Source: Gambelia wislizenii
Taxonomy: Eukaryota; Chordata; Lepidosauria; Squamata; Crotaphytidae
Length of the DNA: 64,000 nt
Reading direction: 5' to 3'
NCBI GenBank assembly: GCA_030847615.1
Contig: JAUMIR010000001.1
Span: forward strand, 290,868,187-290,932,186
In this document: in pieces, positions 42,530-54,277 of the stretch
Layout: the number at the start of each line of letters is the position of its first letter
How positions within the stretch are numbered: position 1 is the stretch's first letter
Made by a program: the position numbers and the translations under genes
The notes under the pieces: generated by a model
Database searches by the model: none
What the model saw: the letters and a program-made list of their open reading frames with translations, nothing else
What the model was told of the DNA's origin: nothing

Positions 42530-45500
42530 CTTGAAGGTAAACAACAACAACAATTACTGGATAGCCTTCTGTGGAGCCTCTTTTGACTCCAGGAATCTTA
42601 GAATTCTTTTGCTTTAATATCTTGTATTGTTAATAATCATGTTTGCACTTTATATACACTTTGGCATATATTAATTTGCTTTGCAGGTGCATCTAGGAAA
42701 ATGTGTAGCATACTTCTATATAGTAATGCTATATGGAAGCATGCATGTATATGGAAAGGAACAACCTTGATTGGGGGTCTTTTTGTGTAACTCTTTCAAA
42801 AATGTGTTAACTCTCTTTGTGTAACTCTTTCAAAAATGTAACTATTTGATCAAGGCTTTAGAAAGAAAGATCTGTAAATTGTTTCAGTGTTTTTAAATTT
42901 ATTGTTCATGGATCCTGTTTTGATCTTGATAAATGTATTTAAATACGGTCTTATTCAGTGTTGTAACTAATATTGAAGTGCTTGCTTTGAAGTTTTGTCT
43001 GAATAATTGCACTAGTCAATAAGATTCAGGTAAAATAGATTGCTTCCTCTTCTCCTGGCTAAAATTACTTTGGCCTCTTCCCAAAATTGTGATGCTGCTC
43101 CTGAGTGGGCTCATTCATTAAGCTTGCTTGTTTGTTGTTTGCTTCAGCTAATATGTTATGGTGAGGAGGCACCCCCAGATTTCTCCTTCAGCAATAAAAC
43201 CTAGGGGCTACCATCTGGAGAGGTGGAAAGCTGGAGTTGAATTCCCACCCCCAATGATTGTCAGTGGGTGGATTGTATGGAGAGTTTAATTTTCCCACGG
43301 CAAATTCTAGTTCCTGCCCTAAGAGATCTAGTTCAAATTTTCCCATTCAAGATAGCCAAAAACATCTTCCAGCTTGATACATGTAAAACGTTCATTTAAT
43401 AATGGGCGATTCATTTACTTACAACTCTTTGTTTTGTCCCTCTGAACCACATTTTATTTAAAAAAAATTATGTTGCGAGCCAGCCTTTGGTCTTGTGTTG
43501 GGAGAAAGGTGGGATATAAATTAAGCATTGTCTCTCAAGCAGATTTTAAATTTTGGGAGATTTTTTTTTTCCTTAGCCAAAAGTATTGTACTAATTTGGT
43601 ATTCACTCCAGGATTTCTCTATCATGGTTGTTGAGCGGTGATGGGACTGGAAGGAACATAGTTGTGAATGTGTTCCAGTTTCTTACCCTTCTCCATTATC
43701 ACCATCATTTTAAAATAAGACTCTCTTCACCCTATTTTCAGTTAGCAATAAATCTTAAGTGTTATGCAGTAATGGTTGGAGCATGAATTCTCCAAAAGAA
43801 TTCCCTCCCATCTCCATCACGCCCACGCCTTGGACAGGCATCCATCTGCATTGCTTGTAATCAGAGATTCAGAACTTGGCAATGATGGCATATACCTTGA
43901 GGAAGACTTTTTTAACATATGGCATCTTTCAGGAAGTGATATGTGGCAAATGGGAGAGAAAAACTTATCAGGAAAAGGCCAGATTCCAAATAGCCACTGT
44001 CAGAGAAAACAGTACTGGCTAGGTTTGTCTGATTGTTGTGAAAGAGTGCTTCTCAGGCTATCTGATGCGGGGCTGGCAATTTCCCCCCTAATGTGCCTGG
44101 GACTAGTACAATATTTGTGTCCATTAACTACAATTGTTTTTTGTTTGTTTGTTTTTTGCTTTCCTGGAAACTCACTGTAGATTGGTAGTAGATGGCTGAA
44201 TGGTACTGGTCTACAGACCACCACTTTGAAAAGCACTGGTATAAATAAAATCTCTACATTCATATGAAGTTCCAATTTCCCCCACACAATACTTTAGGCA
44301 GAGGAGTGTGTGTGTGTGTGTGTGTGGAGAAAGAACAGTTCATTTTGTTGCTCCTGAGCATTAATTTGCATTTTATCCTTTTAATGAATACTGTACATGG
44401 ATTTGTGGATTCTATCCTGTTATTGCAGTCTGATAGTTTCCTGAAAACTTTAGATGGTGAGAAACTATCTTTTTTTTTTTAAAGGACTATGGTTTTGAGT
44501 TACTTTTGCCAGATTCATTTGGCCTCCAAAGTGACTTCCTTCTTTGTCCCCCACCCAGCGTTTCCGTTCAACAGAGATTTTAAGAGTAAGCAGGAAAAGC
44601 TGCAGCCTGACCTAAATGTAGCTCCAATATTTGAGTTACAGTGGTCAGCATAGGCAGACATTATTGACTTGTTAAAGAAGCAGTTCCTTTAGACTAAAGG
44701 AGGAAAGGCTTTTGTGATTTTTTCCCCAACAAGTTCCTTCTTGATCCTTTCCCCAGTGAATTGCACTCTATGTTTCAAGTGCCATGTATTTTGTCCATTT
44801 AGGCTTGAACATCTTCTGGACTGGAGATTGACTGATCTTCGTTACAAAGGCTGAAATGTTGTTTCTCCTCTGACAGCTAGCTTACAATCAAAACTCTGGT
44901 TATAGGGGAATTTTATTTAGTGTACCTTATCAGCACTGTTGTAAATTCTACTCCAAGATAAACAAGAAAGGAAGGGAATTGGCATGGTAGGCAAAAAGGG
45001 AAAATATCCATTGCCTGTGGCACATTCCCAATCTCCTAATCATGGCTAGACAACGTAGAACATTGCATCAACACCAGGCCAGAGTAAGGAAATAGTTACA
45101 TTTGCTGCATCCTTCCACAGCTTGGAAAACTAGTTTTTAAAACTGACCTTGTTACAAAGTCTTCCTGGAACAAACAAAAACCACAACCACCTCTGACTAA
45201 AGAACTACACTGTAAAAACAGGTATGAACATATTGTTACAATACAATTTTTTTTCTCAATATTTTTATTGTTGTTTTAATTACATATGATATTCCATATA
45301 ATTGAATACATGTAATTAACATATATCTAAAACATTACAAATACTACTAAAGAAGAGCAAAGATTAGGTTAAAAGAAAAATGAAGAGACAGAGGCCTGTT
45401 AAGATACGGTTAAAAAGATATATCCAAACTCAAGAGGAAAAAGAAATAAGGAACGAAGAAGTGTATTGTAAAGAAATAAAGTTGTTGTTAATGGCCAATT

Positions 45501-47400
45501 ATTGTTACTTAGAAGAAATGAAAAAAATGTGTTTTGGAAAAATCGGAGATTGGAAAGGATGACGTTTAGGGAATTGATGTTAAAGTTGAAATTTAACATA
45601 AATAATTGTATAATAATCTAACCTTTTCTGTAAGTTACAATACAATTATAACCCAACTAAAATGTACAGTATTCTAGAATCCCTTAATGGAAAAAACAAT
45701 ATTCCTGTACTATATTTGAGTTCTCACACACACACAAATTCTCAGTTGCGTATATTAGCACATATTCTGCACAATTCAAGAGCTGTAATGGGTGATATTT
45801 AAACAGCAAAAGTATTCACACAGTCTTCACTAGTTAAGCAACCAAGGTAGTAGAAAACATAATCCAAAAAGTATTAATATCATAAAATATAAGTTTGTTT
45901 GTATAAAGAAAATATCACAGTTCAGCATCTAGAATGGTGTTTCAGTACTGTTATAATTGAATTGTACGAAGTCTTCCTACCCACCCCACCCACTGTAATT
46001 AATCACTGTTAGTGTTGCAGAACTATTTTAGTAACGCAATACATTTTATATTAAGTTTTCATTATCTTTTAGTTCTTTTTTTAAAAAAAAATAAAAATAA
46101 GAAAATGGGCTAATGTAATTTTTAATTCTGCGAAATGCCCTAAGTAAACATTTTAACACCCCCCCCCACACACAAATATTGAGAAAATGTAACAAGCAAG
46201 TATTGCTTGTGATATGGGGTGGTGGGGGGGGGAACCAAACAATATCATCAGTCATTCCATTGCTTGTACAAGGCCCATCAGTATGCCTTTGTTACTTCTC
46301 AGAGTAACAAGTTGCAAGTAATATTACTTTTAACTTGACACACAAGCTCAGACACCCCTTCTCCTTTTTGGTGAACTACAAAAAGTAAACGATAAGGTTT
46401 GCTTCTGTGGGTGTTGCATTGGTACTTAATAATTCACTACAAAGAGTAATTGGTTCTTTTAGGTTTGTGTTTGTACTATTGATTTTGCTATGCCTATTCA
46501 TTACCAGAGTTAGAAATGGCTTACACCCATGCTGTTTTATTTTATTGGATTTTGTATTCCTTTGTGCTCTGTATACGGTAGTAGTATGAAAGAACATATA
46601 GTACATTCTTGGGTTGTTTGGCCTTTTGACCAGACATAATAATTTAAAAAAAATCCTTTTATTCTTTCTGTACTCTAGTATTTGTATGAATACTTAAACA
46701 CTTCATGCATTTAATGGTATGGGCTCTGGCCTATAAAAACCTAATCAGAATTAGTCTTTAAGGTGCCATCAGACTGTTCCTGCTGTAAGAGGCAAACATG
46801 AGACTATCCCGCTTAACAGGCATATGTGTGAGATTCTCTGTCCTAGTCATCAACAATGCTAAGAACCAGTTTGTAATATTGCTGGTTAATATCAATTCTT
46901 ATGATTAACACTTGAATTTAATTTAACCATTCTGTTAATAATTTAAAAGCATTATTTAAGGAGGCAGCCCCTTGGCATATTTGCTTCAGTGCCTCTCCTT
47001 AATTTTGCTTTTCGTTTTAGTGTCTGACAGTCTGAGGGCTTTCCCTGTCTATAATGTTTCACTTCTCGCTGCTGAATACTGAGTTTTTCAATAATAATGC
47101 AAAATATGCAAATTTGTAAGTTTTCAGATGGAAAACAATTCATGGGTATATATGGATTGAAGAGGAAGTCTGATCTACATTGTAGCATATGGTTAAGCAA
47201 GGTTAAGAAGACATCACCCTTTTAGAAAAAGTAAATCTGTGTTTGTGCTCAAATTCAGCACCCATACATGCCAATATTTTGGGTAATGTAAGGACAGTGT
47301 TCAGTGTTATATTCTGTCCTTCGGAAGTACATTAATGTAGGTGCCAAGCAGCTCTTCTTGGAGAGATCATGGGGAACACCCTGTCCATGGTAACCACATT
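42530..47400. other. Unannotated AT-rich intronic sequence
   Basis: No exon is recognised. I see a LINE-like 3' motif at 43468-43525 (GCGAGCCAGCCTTTGG, GGGAGAAAGGTGGGATATAA), a (GT)n run at 44307-44326, and a possible L1-like minus-strand 3' end near 45245-45300 (TTTTATTGTTGTTTTAATTA). The short open frames carry no domain. Confidence 0.4.
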
Positions 47401-47408
47401 TCACAATA

Positions 47409-47728
47409 CAGTATGACCCTCGTATCCATGGGGGATATGTTCCCAGACTTACCATGAATACTATTGCAGATAATAGCTAACCTTATTAAAATGAATGACT
47501 TCTGGCCCAAGAATACCATACAATTGCACTGGAGGACCTAGAAGATGCCTAGTGAGTTCTCTCTAGGCATCTTCTAGGTCCTCCAGTGCAACTCTATAGT
47601 CAGCTTCTAACGAAAGCATACCATAGTTACTCTAGAGGACCTAGAAGATGCCTAGAGAGACCATATTTTTTCAGACGTGGGTAAATGAAACCATGAATAT
47701 GGGTCTCCCAGATACACGGGTTGTAATG
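47409..47728. mobile_element. TA-flanked MITE (family B) with perfect internal hairpin
   Basis: The left end CAGTATGACCCTCGTATCCA and the right half ACCATGAATATGGGTCTCCC are related inversely. Inside, 47524-47552 and 47563-47591 are perfect inverted copies of 29 bases separated by 10. A further copy of the arm sequence lies at 47634-47660. The sister at 61724-61951 has one arm only. Confidence 0.6.
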
Positions 47729-47889
47729 TACTAATGTAAAGAAAGCAAGAAGTAGATCTGCTATCCAGGGACAATAGGAAACTGAGACAAACACAGGCTA
47801 TACCATCTATTGCAGTACTTAGAACTGAAATGGTATGGGCATATCCTAAAATAGGAGTATAGAAAATAAGGCACCACAAAGAACAAGAA

Positions 47890-48263
47890 GAGAGACCAGC
47901 CCTTCACCCAACCTGGCTGTGGTGGTGTCTGAATCCAATTGCAATTAAAGGGATGGGAGGACCACCTGGCCAGCTGCTGGTTGCGGAGAAGCAAGAGGAA
48001 GGCAGCTCTTTGACACTCCAGCTTCATCTCACCTTCCTGGGCTGGGCTGCTCCTTCTTTCATGCCTGTCCTGTACCCTCCAAAGCCCACTGACATTGAGC
48101 GCAGGACAAGCACGAGATAAGGAGCAGCCCAGCCTGGGAAGGTGATATGATGCTTCTCCACTACCAGTGGCTGGCCAGGCGACTCCTCTCATCCCTTTAA
48201 TTGCAGCTGGATTCAGACAGTGACACCACTGGATTGGGTGAAGGGCTGGCAGTCCAGTCTCTC
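47890..48263. repeat. Large foldback repeat (about 150-bp arms)
   Basis: The left arm 47890-48055 (CAGCCCTTCACCCAACCTGG, GCAATTAAAGGGATGGGAGG, GCTGGGCTGCTCCTT) is the imperfect inverse complement of the right arm 48119-48263 (AAGGAGCAGCCCAGCCTGGG, CTCATCCCTTTAATTGCAGC, GGGTGAAGGGCTGG). The spacer is about 63 bases. The open frames across it are not conserved domains. The sequence to about 48545 is also GC-rich and may belong to the same unit. Confidence 0.7.
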
Positions 48264-48721
48264 CTCCTGTTCCTCATGGTGGCTGCACTCCTCCTCGTCT
48301 CTGGGCACTGCCAGGTTCCCTTCGCATTCCCGCTCCAAGTGTTTCCCCCGATTGCCCCCACAGCAAAAAAAGAAAAATACACTGCAGTGCAGGGCTTGTA
48401 TAACATGGCCGCCATCTTGATTTGCGGGTATGTGAATGTCAAGCGTGGAGAGCTTTGCAGCCTATTGTTTTCTGGAAAGACCATGGAAATAAAAGGATGC
48501 TGCTGTGAATTTGCTATAATGTGCAGGTATGAGCATTATTTCTTCTAATCTAGACAAGCCCTTGATATCTAATTGGAAGTTAAAATACATACAGTTGAAC
48601 ACAGCAGTTGTAATGGCCTGAAATTCTTAAGTGTTTCTAGAATAATTGTGATTTTTACTAGGAAGAACCTTATGAAGTGTGCTAATCTGCTTTTCTGTTT
48701 TGCATGTGTGCATGTGTATTA

Positions 48722-48950
48722 TGGAGAGCCAGCATGGTGTAGTGGTTTGAGTGTAGGACTATAACTCTGGAGACCTGGATTCAAATCCCCACTCTGCCAT
48801 GGAAACCCACTCGTGACCTTGGGCAAGTCACACACGCTCAGCCTCAGAGGAAGACAAGGGCAAATCTCCTCTGAAGAAATTCGCCAAGAAAGCCCCATAA
48901 TAGGGTCTTCATAAGTCAGAAACTATTTAAAAGCACAGTACAACAGCAAC
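48722..48950 (+). mobile_element. Sauria-type tRNA-derived SINE
   Basis: The head GAGCCAGCATGGTGTAGTGG (A box) and GGATTCAAATCCCC (B box) are well kept, followed by CATGGAAACCCACTCGTGAC and GACCTTGGGCAAGTCACAC. The tail has TTCATAAGTCAGAAACTA and ends in ACAACAGCAAC. It is the best preserved head of this family in the window. Confidence 0.8.
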
Positions 48951-48954
48951 ATGT

Positions 48955-49425
48955 CTGTTAACGACTTTCACAACTAAAACAACAGGTGATCTGATTAGCC
49001 GCATTGAGGTTCATGATAATGTAGCATCAGATTGTAGCATATAGTAGACACCTTCGTGCCAAGTGCAAGTGTTAGTAATTTTTTTTTTCAGGAACAGTAC
49101 ACAGGTGCAGTGTACTACATATAACAATAGTTATAAATATGTGTGTTCCATTCTAGTATTCCTAAAAAAAAAAAATGAAGCACTTAATCTGAAAATAGCA
49201 GTTACAAATGTCTCTTTTTAACATGAGCAAAAAGGAATGGTGAAATAGTTAATGAAATAATACTGTCCATAATGAAGATTGTAGTTGGCATGAACATATG
49301 AATAACCACTTCTCAGACCCATGCTTTTCGTTGGAGAGATTCAAACACAAGAGCTTAACTTTCCCAGGTAAAATCAATGTGATGTCAAAGTACTGTTTGT
49401 TGGCTGTATTTAGCCTATTGTAGAA
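48955..49425. other. Unannotated intronic sequence
   Basis: AT-rich, with T and A runs at 49079 and 49165. Nothing else recognised. Confidence 0.35.
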
Positions 49426-49427
49426 TA

Positions 49428-49582
49428 CCAGGTGCTGTAGGCTATATTTCAGAGGATGAAACTGGCAAAACCACTTCTGAGTAATCCTTGCTTGAAGAAA
49501 ACCCTATGAAATTCATGAGGTTGCCATAAGTTGACAGGTGACTTGAAGGCGCATGTGCGCGCACGCACACACACACACACAC
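49428..49582 (+). mobile_element. 5S-type SINE, body and tail, ending in (CA)n
   Basis: It starts in the 5S 3' end (ACCAGGTGCTGTAGGC), with the internal promoter lost, then TATATTTCAGAGGATGAAAC and CTATGAAATTCATGAGGTT, and the tail TTGACAGGTGACTTGAAGGC. A GCGC/CACA alternating run to 49582 follows the tail. Confidence 0.7.
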
Positions 49583-49853
49583 AGGGTTAAATTATTAGCT
49601 CACCATCTACAGAATTACCATAGAATTAAATAAACCCAAATATGTATTGTTCACAAATAAAACCTATAGAAAGATACAAACGTTTTGATGTTTTTAATGC
49701 TATTAATGCTATTCTATATAAATTGCTGCATTTTATAAATTTCTTAGTGTGGCTGTCCATATGTTTCTCTTTCATCGAATGGTCATTTTTTAGCAAGATA
49801 ATCCCAATCAGTCCAGTAATAAGCTCAAGATGTGGTGATGAGAGAATCGTGTT

Positions 49854-50150
49854 CAGTACAACCCCCATATCTGTGGGACCAGTACCTGTGGTTTCATTTA
49901 CTCACATCTGAAAAAATATGTTCTTTCTAGGCCTTTTCTAAATCCTCTAGCACGTTTCTTTCTGTGGAAGTTGGCCATAGAATCCCATCAGAGGATCTCC
50001 AAATGCCTAGAGAGAAAACCTCTAGCCATTTGGAGGTTTTCCAGCATGATTCTTTGGTATGCTTCCTTCAGAAATATGAGGTTCACTACAGTACTATCCA
50101 TGATTTTTACTATCTGTGGTAAGTCTGGGAATGTATCCCCAATGGATAGG
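49854..50150. mobile_element. Family B MITE copy, diverged
   Basis: The left end CAGTACAACCCCCATATCTG matches the family B end at 61724 (CAGCTCAACCCCCATATC). The interior has a second inverted pair: CCTCTAGCCATTTGGAGG near 50019 and GGATCTCCAAATGCCTAGAG near 49994. The right terminus is uncertain, close to GGGAATGTATCCCCAATG. Confidence 0.5.
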
Positions 50151-50159
50151 TGTTTTTTT

Positions 50160-51440
50160 TTAAAAAAAAAAACATGAATGTATCCTTCTTTCATTCTTTG
50201 TTTCGTTTTGTTTTGTTGAAGCCAAGATTTTGCCACAAAGTAACTGCTTTAGATGGCAGTTACTAATTGAGAGAGGAAGAACAGCAAATTGTAATTGCTT
50301 GATCAGGTCCCAGATGCTTTTACTGTCTCCCCATAATTTTCAGTTCTCATTTATATCGTGAATACAGCAAGAGTTGGATCATTCTCTAATAAATTATTTA
50401 TAACAACCCATATCTGTACATGCATATGAATAAATTAAAAAGAATGAATAAACAAACAGTAATAAAGTGTTAAGTGTTAAAATGCATTTATTGAAACTTA
50501 AAATTTTAGCATTTTTTGATACCAGACATAAAGTATTCTGCAGAAGATAGTGCTTTTGTTAAATAATAGTGTTAGTCCTCTCTAGTGTTGTAGCACTGTA
50601 GGGACATAGGAGACTCCATTTACCCATCTAGCCCAGCACTGTCAGTGGATTAAATCTTCTGGCTGCAAAGTGTGTGCTGTGTAACCTCTCAAGTGTTGCA
50701 AAATAGTGGAAGTGACTGTTTTCCTTCCACTCATACTCCTTTGGATCCCACCCAGTGACCAGAATTTGGTGGTGACATATGCATTGTGTGTTTTCTCAGA
50801 GTATACTATTCTCAAAATAACTCAAAATAGGCTTTGATGTGTCTTGCCAGCCCGTCTTCTTGTTGGAAATGTTACATTGGATTCCCCTCTATAAACTTGA
50901 AACAGATCTTATAGCTGTGATTAGGAAATGCACTTTGATGTGTTTATTCAAAATGTCCTAGAGATGCCACAGGAATAATTCTCTTCTTTAGTCTATCACA
51001 ATGCACTCCACATACTGAAGCAACTAAGGGTAGTTCTGACCAAAAATAGCAATTCAAGGCTGACAGAGTGCATGGGTTCCTGCACTTTAGATTTTTTTAA
51101 AAAATCACAGGCTGATACTTGAACTCCACAAAGAGAGGAAATAAATATTTCCTGATCACTGAAGCATTTTTTTTCCTATTCTGTTGTTCATATGGCATTC
51201 ATTTTATATGAATTATTTTGCAGCTCCTATTGCAGGCGTTGCATTCAAAGGTTACTTTTAGTCTGTAGAAGCATCAGGAGTACTATTCTGTGCACGCTTG
51301 TGTCAGAAGAGAAGAGGGGCACTGTGCAAGGCCTTGTGCTGCATCAGCTATCATGCCAACTTGAAATGTTGTGCAAGGATTGTACAGGATCTTGTGGACA
51401 AGTAGTCGTGAAATGTTATGCGAGAGATTGAGCAAATAGA
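50160..51440. other. Unannotated intronic sequence
   Basis: A T-run/A-run inverted pair lies at 50153-50171. No exon or confident repeat in the rest. Confidence 0.35.
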
Positions 51441-51444
51441 AATA

Positions 51445-51945
51445 CAGTCCTCCCTTCACATTCGCAAGGATTAGGTTCCACGGACCCCCAAGAATGTGAA
51501 AAATCCGCGAATATTGATTGCCCCCCTCCCTGCCAAAGCGACCACGGGGCCTCCGGAGGCCCCATAGTTGCTTTCCCCCGCCTCCCCACTCTCTTCCTAG
51601 GCCTTCCCGGGGCCTCCGGAGACCCTTCCGAGGCCCCGTGGATGCCTCCCCAGCCCTCCCCCGTCCCACCCAAGCCCTCAACAGGGCCTCCGGAGAGTCT
51701 TCAGAGGCCCCGTGGTCACCTCCCCAGCCCTCCCCCTCCCTCCCAAGGCCCTTGCAGGGCCCTGCGGAGGCCTCCCCCCCAAGGCCTTCACAGGGCCCCG
51801 CGGAGTCCTCCCTGGCCCTCCCCCCTTCTTCCCAGGGCCTTCACGGAGGCCCCATGTCGCGGTTTTGGGAGAGTGGGGGGGCCTCCCAAAACTGCGAATA
51901 ATCAAAACCTCAAATGCCGAGTTCGCGAATGTGAAGGGGCAACTG
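51445..51945. mobile_element. TA-flanked MITE with GC-hairpin interior (family C)
   Basis: The left end CAGTCCTCCCTTCACATTCG and the right end CGAATGTGAAGGGGCAACTG are inverted repeats flanked by TA (51443-51444, 51946-51947). Inside the ends AATCCGCGAATATTG mirrors TGCGAATAATC. The core (51535-51870) is a chain of GC-rich units around the palindrome GGGGCCTCCGGAGGCCCC (near 51546) and variants. Long pseudo-frames on both strands result from the Pro/Arg-rich composition and are not genes. Confidence 0.75.
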
Positions 51946-51949
51946 TACA

Positions 51950-54275
51950 CTTTTGGATTGCAATTCTCTCTTATTTGGTGCAATCATCTTGTGCAGAGAC
52001 ACAAAACCCCCGTTAGTATGCAGAAGAGGGATTCTTCCCATAAGTCATCTTCCACTTATGGAATGCCTGTTGCATGAGAAAGATGAAAATGCAAATACAT
52101 TCTTCTGTTTGTACAACCTCTTGTGTAAGAGAACATGAGTATTGGTGTACAGTCTGCCTCTTATAATGCTGTGTGAATCCTTGGGTACTTGTGGAATCAT
52201 GCCAGTTACTCTTTCTTTGTACTTTAAAATAAATGCTCAAATGTTTTCCCATACCCAGTCTTGTCAGAATAACTTTTTAGAGCTTAGCTACTTCCTTTAA
52301 ATGATAAACCTATATATGATTGACATACCAGTGTAAATTCCCCATTCATGTGATACATAAAATAATGCTACATTTTAATGTAGTGTGAAATAATCACACA
52401 TGTAGCTAGATTTACTTTAACATTGAAGGGCCAGGTTGAATATCAACATTTAAGTACAATTAAAACATTCTAAAAGAACAAAACCGAGAAGCAGAATGAC
52501 AGAGCAGAGTTCTGAGAGACCCCAGGGGGCTGCAGCATAGGGGAGGAAGAGTTTGTCTATTTTCTAAAATAGACAGTAATCTATTTTAATGAAAGTCTCT
52601 TTAAGCCTTTGAACACAGTGATTCCACAAGTGATTTTGAAACGTCTCCAATGTGTTTCAGGGGGTTCAATTGTACGGGGGGGTTTCAATTGTACAGGTCC
52701 CCCCCCCGTAATGTTTCTGACCTTCAGGCTATGGTGACATTCCGTGTCATGCAGTGCCCAAGCTTATTTTCCTCTCTTCCCCCTCTTCCCTCCAATACCA
52801 CAGATCCCCTTCCATCTTTTGAGTGTTGTAGGGAAATTGCTTGCACAGGGTCATTCTTTGACAGCATCCAAGGCAGAGTCAATGGCATGTACCAGCCTGT
52901 TCCATCCAACCCTATGTGAGTTCTTTGTTTCTTTCATTTCTTTCCTAGATCCATGCCATCCGTCTTTCTGTGACTTCTTTTGTCCCACTGTTTTCTCAAG
53001 AGGCACTGGGACATAGGTGTGTTTTTTTGTTTTGTTTTTTCAAATGAAGGATTATGCCGGTAAGCTGTTTCCCTTAATTCCAGAAGTGTGGGAGCTTTAA
53101 AAAAAACAAACCTGAATTGCGTTACTCATTCTAGAGACTTAGTAGGTGCCCTGATAGTCTGATAGTATTGGTATCTGATAGTCTCTTTTGTTTCTAGCAA
53201 TCTCTGCTAGACTAGTTAGAACACAACCTGTCTCCACAAAAGTAATTGAAGCAAACAGTTGTCATGAATCACTTGGCCTCAGACCTAAGCTCTCTGGGCT
53301 AATGTGTTTATAAGTACTGGGTTTTCATTGTAAAACACTATTTTGTAGCCTCAGCCCCACCTATCTACAGTGTGTGGATATTAACAGTTGAGGATATCAC
53401 AGCATTGCCACTATAAACAAACATGAACACATATATACACTTATTATTGGAACAATAATGAGATGGAAGAATTGCAAGCAGATCTTCCATCTACTTCCCT
53501 TTGCTGGGAGGATAATGCAGGACAGCTTGCTTCTTCACTCCTAATACAAAAGGTGTTTGCAAGCATTTTTCTTTAGAAAAAAAATCAATGTTGAAGAAAC
53601 TTTCTCCAATAAGACCACAGAACTTTGAACAAGGTTAAAAATGTGTGCTTTTATTAGGTGCCCCACCCCAGGTCTGCAGTCCTAGATTTCTGTGAGCATC
53701 TGTCAAAAGTTACTGCTGGAGCAGGAGAGCCAAAAATACAAAAATACCAGGAAATCCATTCTGTAGACAAAAGCAGTTTCCTTCCTCTAGCCTTCATTCT
53801 AAGCCTGACACCTAGTAGTGAGAATGAAAAGTATTGAGAACAAGATAATGTCTGTGCTCCCTCCTAAGGTTCCCAGTGTAGGAATCAAGATATCCCTGCC
53901 CTGCCACCCCATCATTTTCCTCCTGTGTGTCATGTCTTGTTCAAATTGTAAGCATGAGCGGTTGGGCATTGCCTGTCTTGTAAACCTCTCTGGGAGCCTT
54001 TTTGGCCAAGGGTGAGCTATAAATGCTATCAGTAAATAAGAGAGAAATCTATTGCAGATTTATTTTTTAATATCCTTGTTCAAAACACTTGAAAAATAAA
54101 AACATATTTACTTTTTTCTTCCTGATTGGACTAGGGCCACACCACCTCTGAACAAGCTCTAGATAAAGCATGTTGGAGTGCTTTAAAACAAAACAAGGAG
54201 ATTGCTTTTTTTAAAAGAAAAAATTCTTGGGTGGAATTGTGCCAGCATTGATTTAACTATACAAATTGCCTCTGG
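51950..54275. other. Unannotated intronic sequence
   Basis: No exon recognised. A G-run/C-run inverted pair lies at about 52674-52709. A LINE-like 3' motif lies at about 53975-54030 (GTAAACCTCTCTGGGAGCC, GGTGAGCTATAAATGC). Confidence 0.35.
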
Positions 54276-54277
54276 AG

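Noticed and set aside
45240..45640. L1 LINE 3' end on the minus strand
   Set aside because: The T-rich start resembles an L1 3' end, but no coding motif supports it.
51518..52077. Long proline/arginine-rich open frames on both strands
   Set aside because: They lie inside a GC-rich MITE core made of palindromic units. Open frames on both strands arise from composition; there is no domain, splice context or codon signature.
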